A stretch of DNA of 64,000 nucleotides from Erysipelotrichaceae bacterium (GTDB taxonomy: Bacteria; Bacillota_I; Bacilli_A; Erysipelotrichales; Erysipelotrichaceae), in NCBI GenBank assembly GCA_022772735.1, contig JALEZD010000023.1, positions 170,731-234,730 of the forward strand, in the 5' to 3' direction. The notes under the pieces were generated by a model. It searched no databases and was not told the origin of the DNA. It was given only the letters and a program-made list of their open reading frames with translations. Positions 26,490 to 35,296 of this stretch are shown piece by piece; position 1 is the stretch's first letter; the number at the start of each line of letters is the position of its first letter. The position numbers were made by a program, and so were the translations under genes.

Positions 26490-27387
26490 TTTTGTCTATT
26501 TCAATAATTTGTTTTTCTAATATTTTAGTATCTTTAAAATTTTCTAGAGTAGATAAAACTTGCATTGTCAAGTAAGTAGGAGTTGAAGCACCGCTTGTAA
26601 CTGCTACTTTTTTTGCATCTTTTATCATTTCCAGAGTTATGTCATTTGCACTTTCTATAAGATATGCATTTTTTACACCACTTTTTAAAGCAATGTTTTT
26701 TAATTGATTTGAGTTGTTTGAGTGAGTATCACCAACAACTAAAAGACAATCTACGTCAATTAGCTTTTGAATTGCTTCTTGTCTTACTCTTGTTGCATTA
26801 CATATTTCTTCATAAACAAGTGCATCTGGGTATTTTTCTGTGCATTTTTCTATTAAATATTTAATGTCTAATAAGCTCATAGTAGTTTGATTTGTTATTA
26901 AAACATTTTTTAAGTCTTTTAGATTGTTTATATCATCTATGCTTGTAACAAGATGTACTTTTTCACTTAATGCAATAACACCTTCAGTTTCAGGATGAGT
27001 CTTTTTACCAATATATATTACATCACCTTTATCAATATGTGATTTTACAATTTCATGTGTTCTAATTACATCAACACATGTAGCATTTACAATTTCTAAT
27101 CCTTTTTCTGTGGCTTTTTTTACAACTTCATCACTGACACCATGTGCAGTAAATATAACAATTCCTTCATCAACTTCATCTAGAAGTTCTAGTCTAGTTT
27201 TACCTTTACCATCTAAACAGATAATTCCCATTTTTTCACAGGCTTCAACTACATATTTATTGTGTACAATCATTCCAAGCATTGTTACTTTTTTATCTGG
27301 ATTTGATAACTTTGTTTTTTTTGCAATATCAATAGCTTTTACTACACCTTTACAATATCCTCTAGGTGTTACAGCTTTAATTTCCAT
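26482..27387 (-). CDS. ispH: 4-hydroxy-3-methylbut-2-enyl diphosphate reductase
   Basis: This 301-residue iron-sulfur enzyme performs the last MEP-pathway step, making IPP and DMAPP. Cluster ligands appear in PRGYCKGV, NATCVDV and EEICNATRVRQ. Other motifs are IFTAHGVSD and ITNQTTMS and VGDTHSNNSNQL. AAAGGA precedes the ATG on the minus strand. ispG lies 2.3 kb away on the same strand, and both flank cshB-nfo as in Bacillus. Confidence 0.97.
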   Translation of the reverse strand: MEIKAVTPRGYCKGVVKAIDIAKKTKLSNPDKKVTMLGMIVHNKYVVEACEKMGIICLDGKGKTRLELLDEVDEGIVIFTAHGVSDEVVKKATEKGLEIVNATCVDVIRTHEIVKSHIDKGDVIYIGKKTHPETEGVIALSEKVHLVTSIDDINNLKDLKNVLITNQTTMSLLDIKYLIEKCTEKYPDALVYEEICNATRVRQEAIQKLIDVDCLLVVGDTHSNNSNQLKNIALKSGVKNAYLIESANDITLEMIKDAKKVAVTSGASTPTYLTMQVLSTLENFKDTKILEKQIIEIDKII

Positions 27388-27449
27388 TAGGTTTAATCCT
27401 TTCTTAATTTGCTAATAACTAGTATAATACATATGCGAGGTTAATATCT

Positions 27450-28814
27450 ATGAAAATGTTTAAAGATTTCAATTTAAAAGAAACTACCAATAAATTTATT
27501 GAGTTAAATAATTTTAAAAAACCAACAATGATACAAGGTGAAGTTATTCCTTCTGTTTTAAAAGGAAGAGATGTTGTTGCAATATCCGCAACTGGAACAG
27601 GAAAGACACATTCTTTTTTAATTCCGCTTATGGAAATGATTGATGTTGAAAAAAAATGTGTTCAAGCTGTTATTACCACTCCAACAAGAGAATTGGCAAT
27701 GCAGATTTTTAATAATGCAAAAATAATGTGTGATGCAAATCCTGAAATAAAGATTAAACTAATTACTGGTGGAATTAATAAGGACAAAATGATTGATTCA
27801 TTAAAAAACCAGCCACATATAGTAATTGGAACTCCAGGTAGAATAAAAGATTTATTTTTAAATGAATCAGTTTTACGAGTTGATAGTGCAAGTATATATG
27901 TTTTAGATGAAGCTGATATGACTTTGGAATATGGTTTTTTAGAAGATGTTGATGCAATATGTGGAAGAATGAAAGATAATCTTCAAATGCTTGCATTTAG
28001 CGCTACAATACCGCTATCACTTAAACATTTTTTAAGTAAATATATGCATAACATCAAGGTTATTGATTTAAGTGATAATGATAATTCCAAAGCAAAAATT
28101 AATCATGTATTAATTCCGTGTAAACATATGTCATACAGTCAAACAATTTTGTCAATAAAAGATGGATTTATACCATATGTATGCTTAATTGTTGCAAATA
28201 CAAGAGATGAAGCAAAACAAATTGCCAATGATTTAAGAAATAACAATATTGATGTTGTTGAAATTCATGGTGGTTTGGAGCAAAGAGAGAGAAAACAAGC
28301 AATGAAACAGCTTTCTAATTTGAAAGTGACTTATGTTGTTGCAACAGATATTGCTTCAAGAGGTATTGATATTGAGGGTATTACGCATGTAATTTCATGT
28401 GGTTTTCCAAGTGAACTTGATTTTTATATACATAGGTCTGGAAGAACTGGAAGAAATAATAAAGAAGGAACATGTTTTGCACTTTATAAAGATAACGATG
28501 ATAAAGCAATAAAAACATTATTAAATAAAGGTATATCTTTTGAACATAAAAGTTTTAAAAATGGAATTTGGAAAAATTTAAAAACTTATGGTGAAAAAAG
28601 AATTAATAAAAATGATTTGTCAGAAAAAGAAATTGCAAAAAAACTTAGTAAAAAATCTAATAAGGTAAAACCTGGATATAAGAAGAAAAGAAAAGAAGAA
28701 ATAGAAAAAATAAAGAGAAAAGAAAAAAGAGAATTTATTAAAAATCAAATAAAAAATCAAAGAAAAGAATTTTTTAAAAAACAACAAAGATTAAAAAATA
28801 GAGGAGAAGAATGA
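27450..28814 (+). CDS. cshB: DEAD-box RNA helicase (CshB-like)
   Basis: This 454-residue helicase unwinds RNA duplexes. Motifs in order: Q-motif region KKPTMIQGEVIP, Walker A ATGTGKTHSF, PTRELA, GTPGR, DEAD, SAT, and HRSGRTGR. The C-terminal 60 residues are Lys/Arg-rich (KKKRKEEIEKIKRKEKREF), an RNA-binding tail. The neighbours ispH and nfo match Bacillus cshB. It overlaps nfo by 4 bases. Confidence 0.93.
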   Translation: MKMFKDFNLKETTNKFIELNNFKKPTMIQGEVIPSVLKGRDVVAISATGTGKTHSFLIPLMEMIDVEKKCVQAVITTPTRELAMQIFNNAKIMCDANPEIKIKLITGGINKDKMIDSLKNQPHIVIGTPGRIKDLFLNESVLRVDSASIYVLDEADMTLEYGFLEDVDAICGRMKDNLQMLAFSATIPLSLKHFLSKYMHNIKVIDLSDNDNSKAKINHVLIPCKHMSYSQTILSIKDGFIPYVCLIVANTRDEAKQIANDLRNNNIDVVEIHGGLEQRERKQAMKQLSNLKVTYVVATDIASRGIDIEGITHVISCGFPSELDFYIHRSGRTGRNNKEGTCFALYKDNDDKAIKTLLNKGISFEHKSFKNGIWKNLKTYGEKRINKNDLSEKEIAKKLSKKSNKVKPGYKKKRKEEIEKIKRKEKREFIKNQIKNQRKEFFKKQQRLKNRGEE

Positions 28815-29650
28815 AAATAGGAAGTCATATTAGTCTTAGCGCACCTGATTATTTATTGGGGGCTGTTAAAGAGGCATTAAGTTATAATGCAAATGCATTA
28901 ATGATATATACCGGTGCTCCACAAAACACAATTAGAAAACCAATAAAAAGTTTTAAAATAGACGAAGCAATTAAACTTATGGAAGAAAATGATATAGACA
29001 TTAAAAGTTTAATAGTTCATGCACCATATATAATTAATTTAGCAAACAAAATAAAACCAGAAACTCGAGAACTTGCGATAGAATTTCTAAAGAAAGAAAT
29101 AAAGCGAGTTGAAGAGATTGGAGCATATTACATAGTTTTACACCCTGGATCACATGTCAATCAAGGAGAAGAAATAGGCTTACAAGCTATTGTAGAAGGA
29201 TTAAATGAAGTTGTAAATGAAGATTGTAAAGTTATGATTTTACTTGAAACAATGGCTGGAAAGGGTAGTGAGCTTGGTAAAACATTTGAAGAAATAAAAT
29301 TTATTTTGGATAGAGTAAAAAACAGGGATAAATTTGGAGTTTGCCTTGATACTTGTCATGTTAATGATGCTGGGTATGATTTAAATGATTTTGATGGAAT
29401 ATTAGATGAATTTGATAGTATAGTAGGTATTGAAAACATAAAAGTTATTCACATAAATGATTCTAAAAACGAAAAAGGTGCGAAAAAAGATAGACATGAA
29501 AATATTGGTAAAGGAACTATAGGTTTAGAGAATTTAAAATATGTAGTGAATCATCCAAAACTTAAAGGTGTTGTAAAAATACTAGAAACACCATGGATTG
29601 ATGGAGTTCCACCATATAAAGAAGAAATTGAATTATTAAGGCAAGTGTAA
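28811..29650 (+). CDS. nfo: Endonuclease IV (AP endonuclease)
   Basis: This 279-residue metal-dependent enzyme cuts DNA 5' of abasic sites in base excision repair. Motifs are IGSHISLSAPDYLLG, VHAPYIINLAN, VLHPGSH, LLETMAGKGSELG, and VCLDTCHVNDAGYD and HINDSKN plus DRHENIGKG, supplying the metal ligands. The ATG overlaps the helicase stop (ATGA). The lagging terminator follows the stop directly. Confidence 0.97.
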   Translation: MKIGSHISLSAPDYLLGAVKEALSYNANALMIYTGAPQNTIRKPIKSFKIDEAIKLMEENDIDIKSLIVHAPYIINLANKIKPETRELAIEFLKKEIKRVEEIGAYYIVLHPGSHVNQGEEIGLQAIVEGLNEVVNEDCKVMILLETMAGKGSELGKTFEEIKFILDRVKNRDKFGVCLDTCHVNDAGYDLNDFDGILDEFDSIVGIENIKVIHINDSKNEKGAKKDRHENIGKGTIGLENLKYVVNHPKLKGVVKILETPWIDGVPPYKEEIELLRQV

Positions 29651-29664
29651 TCACTTGTTTTTTT
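29642..29664 (+). terminator. Terminator after nfo
   Basis: CAAGTG (29642-29647) pairs with CACTTG (29652-29657) across TAAT, followed by a 7-base T-run. It includes the nfo stop. Confidence 0.85.
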
Positions 29665-29702
29665 ATTAAAAAAACTAAACTCTGTTTTATAAGAATTTAG
29701 TT
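29665..29702 (-). terminator. Terminator of ispG
   Basis: On the minus strand AACTAAATTCT pairs with AGAGTTTAGTT (29673-29683 with 29692-29702, one U-G pair), followed by a T-run. The wobble makes it stronger in minus-strand RNA, matching ispG direction. Confidence 0.75.
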
Positions 29703-29708
29703 ATTAAG

Positions 29709-30782
29709 TTAAATCATCTTTGATCTTTCATCAACAATATTTAAAATTTCTTCTTTCAATGTTTCAAGTAATTCAGCTTGTGGTACTTGCCTGATTGCTT
29801 TTCCATGGCGAAATAGTGTTGCAATTTCTCTTCCTCCAGCAATACCAATATCTGCACGAGATGCTTCTTGAGGACCATTAACTGCACATCCCATAATAGC
29901 TACTTCAATATCTGCTTCTATTTCATTAATAAAACTCTCAATTTCTTTTACAATTGGTATCATGTCATATTGTATTCTTCCACATGTAGGACATGATATT
30001 AGATTTGGAACTTTATCAATTAATTCGAAAGATTTCAACAATTGTTTGGCAATTATCATTTCTTCTTCTGGTGGACCACTTACAGATATTCTCATAGTGT
30101 CTCCAATACCTTTATACAGCAGAGTTCCTAAAGCAGCACTTGATTTAATTGCACTTGTGTTAAATGTTCCTGCTTCTGTTACACCAAGATGTAAAGGATA
30201 ATTGAATGTTTTACTTGCTAATTCATATGCTTCAATTGTAAGTAGAACATTACTTGATTTAAATGATAGGCAAATATCGTAAAAATCCATGCTTTCTAAT
30301 ATTTCAATATGCTTTTTTGCACTTTCAATCATTGCTTCTGCACATGGTTTACCATATTTTTCTAAAAGCTCTCTTTCTAATGAACCGGAATTTATTCCTA
30401 TTCTAATTGGAACATTTCTTTCTTTACATTTACTTACAACTGCTTCAACATTTTCTCTTTTTCCAATATTTCCCGGGTTAATTCTTATTTTATCTATTCC
30501 ACAATCCAAAGCAATTAGTGCATATTTATAATTAAAATGTATATCTGCAACTAAAGGGATATTAACTTTTTCTTTAATTTCTTTAATTGCATATGCGTCT
30601 TTTTCATCAAATACTGCTAACCTGACGATTTGACATCCTTTTTTTTCTAATAAATTAATTTGAGCAACTGTTTCTTCAACATTTTTTGTTTTGGTGTTTG
30701 TCATTGATTGTATTATTACTTTATTTTGATTTCCAATCTGAATGTTACCAACCTTGATTGCTCTAGTTTGATTTCTTTCCAC
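29709..30782 (-). CDS. ispG: 4-hydroxy-3-methylbut-2-en-1-yl diphosphate synthase
   Basis: This 357-residue iron-sulfur enzyme makes HMBPP, the substrate of IspH. It shows NQNKVIIQSMTNT, VADIHFNYKYAL, IRINPGNIG, and the cluster cysteines in ISCPTCGR and IMGCAVNGP. The start is GTG 30782 with AAGGAAG 8 bases upstream. Pairing with ispH in the same window confirms use of the MEP isoprenoid pathway. Confidence 0.97.
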   Translation of the reverse strand: MERNQTRAIKVGNIQIGNQNKVIIQSMTNTKTKNVEETVAQINLLEKKGCQIVRLAVFDEKDAYAIKEIKEKVNIPLVADIHFNYKYALIALDCGIDKIRINPGNIGKRENVEAVVSKCKERNVPIRIGINSGSLERELLEKYGKPCAEAMIESAKKHIEILESMDFYDICLSFKSSNVLLTIEAYELASKTFNYPLHLGVTEAGTFNTSAIKSSAALGTLLYKGIGDTMRISVSGPPEEEMIIAKQLLKSFELIDKVPNLISCPTCGRIQYDMIPIVKEIESFINEIEADIEVAIMGCAVNGPQEASRADIGIAGGREIATLFRHGKAIRQVPQAELLETLKEEILNIVDERSKMI

Positions 30783-30881
30783 TTTAATAACTTCCTTTCA
30801 ATAATATTATATATTTAAATTGTTTAAATTTAAATTGTATTACATTTAATTAACTTATAAATATGTTTGAAGTAAATATGG

Positions 30882-30911
30882 TTGATATTTAAAGCACATA
30901 TATGATATACT
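30882..30911 (+). promoter_or_regulatory. Promoter of rpmG
   Basis: TTGATA (30882-30887) and TATACT (30906-30911) are 18 bases apart, 28 bases before the L33 start codon. Confidence 0.55.
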
Positions 30912-30939
30912 TCTTGTGCACTAATTAGGGAGGTTTAAC

Positions 30940-31092
30940 ATGGCTAGAGAAAATATCACTTTCAGATGTTCTGTTTGCGGTGAAGAAAATTATATCGGTA
31001 CTAGAAATAAACGTTCTCATCCTGAGCGTATGGAAATACAAAAATATTGCCCAGTATGTAGAAAGAAAACTACTCATAAGGAGAAAAAATAA
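30940..31092 (+). CDS. rpmG: Ribosomal protein L33 (zinc-binding form)
   Basis: This 50-residue protein is missed when short frames are skipped. It starts MARENITFRCSVCGEENY and has two CxxC pairs (CSVC, CPVC) that bind zinc, the C+ form of L33. Basic ending KTTHKEKK. A strong AGGGAGG site lies 6 bases before the ATG. The product is a large-subunit protein near the E site. A terminator starts within the stop codon. Confidence 0.96.
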   Translation: MARENITFRCSVCGEENYIGTRNKRSHPERMEIQKYCPVCRKKTTHKEKK

Positions 31093-31110
31093 GCCAAAAG
31101 GCTTTTTTTT
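31091..31110 (+). terminator. Terminator after rpmG
   Basis: AAGCC (31091-31095) pairs with GGCTT (31100-31104) around AAAA, followed by a T-run to 31110. Confidence 0.75.
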
Positions 31111-31116
31111 AAAATT

Positions 31117-31716
31117 ATGGAAAAAATTATTAAATTGACATTAGGGATTTATGAAACAAATTGTTTTATATTAAAAGAGAATAATCATGTTTTAATCATT
31201 GATCCAGGGAAAAAAGCTGAAAAAATTATTTCTGAAATAAGTGAAGATGAAATTGTTGATGGGATTTTATTAACTCATGGGCATTTTGATCACATCGGTG
31301 CAGTTGATGATTTAGTTAAACATTATAATGTTGATGTTTATATGCATAAAAATGATGAAATATTAATTAATAGTCCCCATAATAAACTAGCAGGGTATAC
31401 TGGTAATATTACCTCAAAAAGAAATCATTTTTCTGATGGAATTAATAAAGTTAAAACTTTTATGTTTGAAGTCATTAATACACCTGGACATACAGACGGA
31501 AGTGTTTTAATTATTTATAAAAATAATATGTTTAGTGGTGATACAATTTTTAAAGGTACAATTGGAAGAACAGATCTCTTTTGTGGGAATGATTCAAAGA
31601 TGAAACAAAGTTTAAAATTAATAAAAACATTTAACCCCGAATATATTGTGTACCCAGGACATGGTGATATTACAACTTTAAAAGATGAATTTTTATATAA
31701 TCCTTATTTAATTTAG
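31117..31716 (+). CDS. MBL-fold metallo-hydrolase (glyoxalase II-like)
   Basis: This 199-residue protein has the metallo-beta-lactamase signature THGHFDH near residues 53-59, then NTPGHTDGS, SGDTIF and YPGHGDITT, completing a two-metal site. It resembles YqgX, a glyoxalase II-type hydrolase next to comG in Bacillus. The start has no clear ribosome site and lies 7 bases after the rpmG terminator, so translation may depend on read-through or a weak site. Its own terminator follows. Confidence 0.88.
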   Translation: MEKIIKLTLGIYETNCFILKENNHVLIIDPGKKAEKIISEISEDEIVDGILLTHGHFDHIGAVDDLVKHYNVDVYMHKNDEILINSPHNKLAGYTGNITSKRNHFSDGINKVKTFMFEVINTPGHTDGSVLIIYKNNMFSGDTIFKGTIGRTDLFCGNDSKMKQSLKLIKTFNPEYIVYPGHGDITTLKDEFLYNPYLI

Positions 31717-31739
31717 CTCTCAAATAGAGAGCTTTTTTT
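31715..31739 (+). terminator. Terminator after the MBL hydrolase gene
   Basis: AGCTCTC (31715-31721) pairs with GAGAGCT (31727-31733) around AAATA, followed by T7. It separates the gene from the comG operon. Confidence 0.85.
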
Positions 31740-31783
31740 AGGTTTTTGTAATTTATTGTTTATATATTACTAGGAGGTTGAAT

Positions 31784-32758
31784 ATGTATGAAAGACTTAT
31801 TGATTGTTTGAAATTTGCTTTAGAAAACAATGTTAGCGATATACATTTTAGTCTTAAAGAAAATATTGTTACTATCGAAATGCGTGTTAATAGTAAAATA
31901 AAAAAACTTAAAAGTAATTTAGATGATTTAAAATTTTTTAGATATCTTCAATATCAAGCAAATATAGATATAGGTGATAGATTAAAACCTCAAACAGGAA
32001 GATTTGAAGTTAAAATAAATAATAAAATAATTTCATTAAGATTTTCAGTTATAAACTGTTTAAATATTACAAGTGCAGTATTAAGAATTTTGAATGGACA
32101 TAATAGCTTAAAGATTGAAGATTTAACTAATAATATTGATTATATTAAGTATTTTTATTCAATCACAACATTTAGAAGTGGGCTTTATGTATTTAGTGGT
32201 CCAACAGGAAGTGGAAAAACTACTGCACTTTATACAATATTAAATAACACAAAAAATAAAAAAATTTATACATTAGAAGATCCAGTTGAAGTATATAGTG
32301 AAAATTATGTGCAACTTCAAATTAATGAAAAACAAAATTTAAACTATGATACAGGTATTAAACAACTTTTAAGACATGATCCAGACATAATTATGATTGG
32401 TGAAATTAGAGATGCTATTGCTGCACAAATGGCTATTAGATGTGCACTTACAGGTCATTTAGTGATTACAAGTATACATGCTTCCAGTTGTAAAGGTGCA
32501 ATTGAAAGACTAATAGAACTTGGTGTTAATAAATTTCAACTTATAGATGTTTTAAAAGGTGTAAGTAACCAAAGGTTATATACATTTAACAATAAAAAAA
32601 TTGGCATTTATGAGGTTATGGATTATAAGGAGGTAGAATATTATTTCAAAAATAATAGATTTAGTGATAAATTTAGAGAACTTAAATTTAATATCAAAGA
32701 AGCAATCGAAAAAGGATTTATTAATATCGAAGAGGCGTGCCAAGACTTATATCAATAG
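31784..32758 (+). CDS. comGA: Competence pseudopilus ATPase ComGA
   Basis: This 324-residue secretion ATPase drives assembly of the competence pseudopilus. It shows Walker A SGPTGSGKTTALY near 138, LEDPVE, QLLRHDPDIIMIGEIRDA (Walker B) and TGHLVITSIHA. It lacks the N-terminal domain of PilB, as ComGA does. ATG 31784 follows TAGGAGGT; a TTG at 31778 is in frame. First gene of a seven-gene comG operon. Confidence 0.95.
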   Translation: MYERLIDCLKFALENNVSDIHFSLKENIVTIEMRVNSKIKKLKSNLDDLKFFRYLQYQANIDIGDRLKPQTGRFEVKINNKIISLRFSVINCLNITSAVLRILNGHNSLKIEDLTNNIDYIKYFYSITTFRSGLYVFSGPTGSGKTTALYTILNNTKNKKIYTLEDPVEVYSENYVQLQINEKQNLNYDTGIKQLLRHDPDIIMIGEIRDAIAAQMAIRCALTGHLVITSIHASSCKGAIERLIELGVNKFQLIDVLKGVSNQRLYTFNNKKIGIYEVMDYKEVEYYFKNNRFSDKFRELKFNIKEAIEKGFINIEEACQDLYQ

Positions 32759-32774
32759 TAATGATTTAAAAGAT

Positions 32775-33722
32775 ATGCTTAGTTTATTGGAACATGGTTT
32801 TTCTATTCAAGATACTTTAAAAATTTTAATAAATAGAAATAATAAAAATATTTTTAATTATATTGATGATTGTTTAAAAAATGGGGTGGATATACATGTT
32901 ATTTTTTTAGATATATTGCCTATAAACTATAAAAACTATTTTAATGTTTTTATTAAATTTTTACCACTTATTGAGTGTTTAAAATTAATATTTTCAATTG
33001 AAAATGAAAAATCAATTTTAAAAAAGTTATATTTTAAAAATATAATATACCCTTTTAGTATGTTTATTTTTACAATATTGGGCATTTATTTTTTTAATAT
33101 TTTTTGCTTTCCAGTGCTTCTAGCAATGTTAAACGAATTTAAGGTAAAAATGATTTTTTTAACTGTTGTTTATAATATTTTTAATATTTTTATAAATATA
33201 GTTTTTTGTATTAGTTTATTTATATTAGTTTTAGTTTTTCTATTTTTATTTGATAAAACTAAAGTGAAAATGTATAAATACTTTTCAAAATTTAAATTTT
33301 TTCGTATTTTTAAAATTTTTGCATGTAATGAATTTGCATTATTTTTTAAAGAATGTTGCTTAGTTGGTTGTTCGACTAAAACAAGTATGTCAATTTTAAA
33401 AGAAATAAAGTGTTTTAAAATTGTTGCATTTCTTGCAGAAACGGTTGATGAATCTTTAAAAAAAGGTATGAGTATAAATAATGCATTTTCAACTAAATAC
33501 TTTGATTACAATTTATCTAGATTATTAAATGTTTTTATAAATATTAATGGAACAGAAAAAATGTTAGAAGGGTATTTAAAAATTAATGAATTGAAAATAA
33601 ATTCAATTTTAAAAAGAATTAGTAATTTTATAAAGTTATTTTCTTACATAACTATTTCAACTATATTAATTTTCGTTTACCAAATTCTTCTTTTGCCATT
33701 AAATATAATAAGTAAATTATAG
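32775..33722 (+). CDS. comGB: Competence pseudopilus membrane protein ComGB
   Basis: This protein of about 315 residues is a T2SF-type platform protein: LLEHGFSIQDTLKIL near the start, two strong hydrophobic blocks around 95-175, and a C-terminal helix. The frame stays open back to GTG 32664 inside comGA, and the reading KTYINSNDLKDML upstream of ATG 32775 looks like family sequence. So the true start may be earlier, with a non-standard codon. It acts with ComGA and ComGC in the membrane. Confidence 0.82.
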   Translation: MLSLLEHGFSIQDTLKILINRNNKNIFNYIDDCLKNGVDIHVIFLDILPINYKNYFNVFIKFLPLIECLKLIFSIENEKSILKKLYFKNIIYPFSMFIFTILGIYFFNIFCFPVLLAMLNEFKVKMIFLTVVYNIFNIFINIVFCISLFILVLVFLFLFDKTKVKMYKYFSKFKFFRIFKIFACNEFALFFKECCLVGCSTKTSMSILKEIKCFKIVAFLAETVDESLKKGMSINNAFSTKYFDYNLSRLLNVFININGTEKMLEGYLKINELKINSILKRISNFIKLFSYITISTILIFVYQILLLPLNIISKL

Positions 33723-33731
33723 GAGGTAATA

Positions 33732-34025
33732 ATGAAAAAAGGATTTACATTATTAGAAATGATTATTGTTGTGAGTGTTTTATCTATTTTGTTTTTATTG
33801 GCTGTACCTAATATTTCTAAAGTTATGAAATCAATTGAAGATAAAGGCTGTGATGCTCTTGTAAAGGTAGTTGATACTGCAATTATTCAATATAAATTAG
33901 ATTTTGATGAATATCCAAATAGTACTAGTGACTTAATAAATTCTGGTTTATTAAATGAAAATCAAATTAAATGTAAAAATAATAAGATAATTAATATTTT
34001 AAATGGACAAGCCTATGCTCAATAA
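33732..34025 (+). CDS. comGC: Major competence pseudopilin ComGC
   Basis: This 97-residue prepilin has a textbook class 3 signal, MKKGFTLLEMIIVVSVLSIL, cut after G4 with E5 present, and one membrane helix. The rest is a small C-terminal domain with two cysteines (GCDAL, KCKNN) that may pair. It is the main subunit of the DNA-uptake pseudopilus. TAGGAGGT precedes the ATG. The next gene overlaps its end. Confidence 0.96.
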   Translation: MKKGFTLLEMIIVVSVLSILFLLAVPNISKVMKSIEDKGCDALVKVVDTAIIQYKLDFDEYPNSTSDLINSGLLNENQIKCKNNKIINILNGQAYAQ

Positions 34026-34326
34026 AGGATATTTACTAAAAGAGCTATTAATAAGTATTTTTATATTTTCAATTATTTTATTAATTTATGTTCCAGTTAT
34101 AAAAAAATATTCTTATAATCATTTATTGTTTTATGATGATTATATTTATACACAAACAAAAAGCATGGCAAACAAAGAAGTTAATTTTTATGAATCTAAT
34201 TATTTAGAAACAGATTATTTTATAAGTTTTAATGAAAAGGGAAATGTTAATAAAGCACAAACAGTAAAAATAAATAATCATACATTTGTGATTGAACTTG
34301 CTGGTGGAAGGTTATTAATAAAATGA
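34015..34326 (+). CDS. comGD: Minor competence pseudopilin, ComGD-like
   Basis: This protein of about 103 residues has a prepilin-type start MLNKGYLLKELLISIFIFSI, with G then YLLKE giving E5 after the predicted cut and one helix. Fourth place in the operon matches comGD. The ATG at 34015 is preferred; ATG 34003 is in frame. It overlaps comGC by 11 bases and the next gene by 4. The C-terminal domain is too divergent to name by itself. Confidence 0.75.
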   Translation: MLNKGYLLKELLISIFIFSIILLIYVPVIKKYSYNHLLFYDDYIYTQTKSMANKEVNFYESNYLETDYFISFNEKGNVNKAQTVKINNHTFVIELAGGRLLIK

Positions 34327-34517
34327 AAAAAGGATTTATTAATTTTGAACATTTAATATGTATTGTATTATTAACTGCATCTGTTTTTACAATTTATGAA
34401 ACATATACAGTAAAGCTTAGATTTGATGAAACTTATAAAAAAAGCTTTGAGGAAATACAATGGGAAAAAGAAAATATTTTAAGCCAAAATTTGAAATGTG
34501 TTTTAAAAATGGAATGA
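34323..34517 (+). CDS. comGE: Minor competence pseudopilin, ComGE-like
   Basis: This short 64-residue protein reads MKKGFINFEHLICIVLLTAS, with G4/F5 cleavage and glutamate at +5, then one helix and a short charged tail. Position fits comGE. It is shorter than usual ComGE proteins. Its start overlaps the previous stop (ATGA). Its 3' end overlaps the next gene by 58 bases, in another frame. Confidence 0.7.
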   Translation: MKKGFINFEHLICIVLLTASVFTIYETYTVKLRFDETYKKSFEEIQWEKENILSQNLKCVLKME

Positions 34518-34888
34518 TAATGACCAATTTCTTAGTTACATTATTAACTTTTATGTTATCTATTAATGTTATTTTTTCTTGTATGAATATTATTTCTAAA
34601 CATAATTTTTATGAAGAAAGTTTACAAGATTTAATAGGTTTATCACAACTTTCAAGATATTTAATACTTGCAGATGAAATTAAAATAGAAAATAATTGTA
34701 TACATTTTAAATATTTAGATAAGGATATGAAAGTTGATGTTGTAAATAAAAATTTGATTATACAACCAGGAACACAGTTTGTAATTGTAAATATAGATTA
34801 TTTAAACTTTTATATTGAAAATAATTTACTTTATATTGAATATAAAAGAAATAAAAATAATTTCAAAATGGTGATTACAAATGTTTAG
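34460..34888 (+). CDS. comGF: Minor competence pseudopilin, ComGF-like
   Basis: This 142-residue protein has a hydrophobic helix MTNFLVTLLTFMLSINVIFS (about 21-40) and the ComGF-like layout LIGLSQLSRYLILADEIKIE followed by strands. No E5 prepilin motif is seen. ATG 34460 is chosen for its strong GAGG site 7 bases upstream; ATG 34496 and ATG 34514 (ATGA overlap with the previous stop) are alternatives. It overlaps comGG-like by 8 bases. Confidence 0.68.
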   Translation: MGKRKYFKPKFEMCFKNGMIMTNFLVTLLTFMLSINVIFSCMNIISKHNFYEESLQDLIGLSQLSRYLILADEIKIENNCIHFKYLDKDMKVDVVNKNLIIQPGTQFVIVNIDYLNFYIENNLLYIEYKRNKNNFKMVITNV

Positions 34889-35243
34889 AAAGGGATTTAT
34901 AAGTACATACTTGTTATATATATTTATAATTTTAAATTCAATCTGTTGTATTATTTTGACAAATACTACTAGAAAATTTAAATCATTGCAAAATTTAAAA
35001 GTTGCAAACAAGTTTTTGAATCAAGAAATTATTGTTATATCTTTTGTAAAATGTCAGTTAATAAATGATGAATTAGTAAGTGGAAATTATAAAATATCTG
35101 ATATTGAATTTGAAATAATTTATAAAAAAGATGAAGTAGAAATTACAATATTAGAAAAATATAGTGAAAAAATAATTTTAAAAATTTTTGATAATAAAAT
35201 TATAGATTATAGTAGTTACACACATAATTTGTTTGGTGTTTGA
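34881..35243 (+). CDS. comGG: ComGG-like competence protein
   Basis: This 120-residue protein starts MFRKGFISTYLLYIFIILNS, with one helix and G5 but no E5, then a soluble domain with NYKISDIEFEIIYKKDEVEI. Last place in the comG operon matches comGG, whose family is very divergent. It overlaps comGF by 8 bases. The operon ends here; I see no hairpin terminator before the efp promoter. Confidence 0.62.
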   Translation: MFRKGFISTYLLYIFIILNSICCIILTNTTRKFKSLQNLKVANKFLNQEIIVISFVKCQLINDELVSGNYKISDIEFEIIYKKDEVEITILEKYSEKIILKIFDNKIIDYSSYTHNLFGV

Positions 35244-35245
35244 GA

Positions 35246-35273
35246 TTGACAAAATTACTTTATTCTTTAAAAT
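35246..35273 (+). promoter_or_regulatory. Promoter of efp
   Basis: TTGACA (35246-35251) and TAAAAT (35268-35273) are 16 bases apart, 24 bases before the efp start. This separates efp from the comG operon. Confidence 0.65.
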
Positions 35274-35296
35274 TATAGTAGGTAGGAGTGATAGTT

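Noticed and set aside
32664..32774. GTG 32664 as the comGB start
   Set aside because: It overlaps comGA by 95 bases with no ribosome site. ATG 32775 is used, although the frame upstream looks like family sequence and the true start is uncertain.
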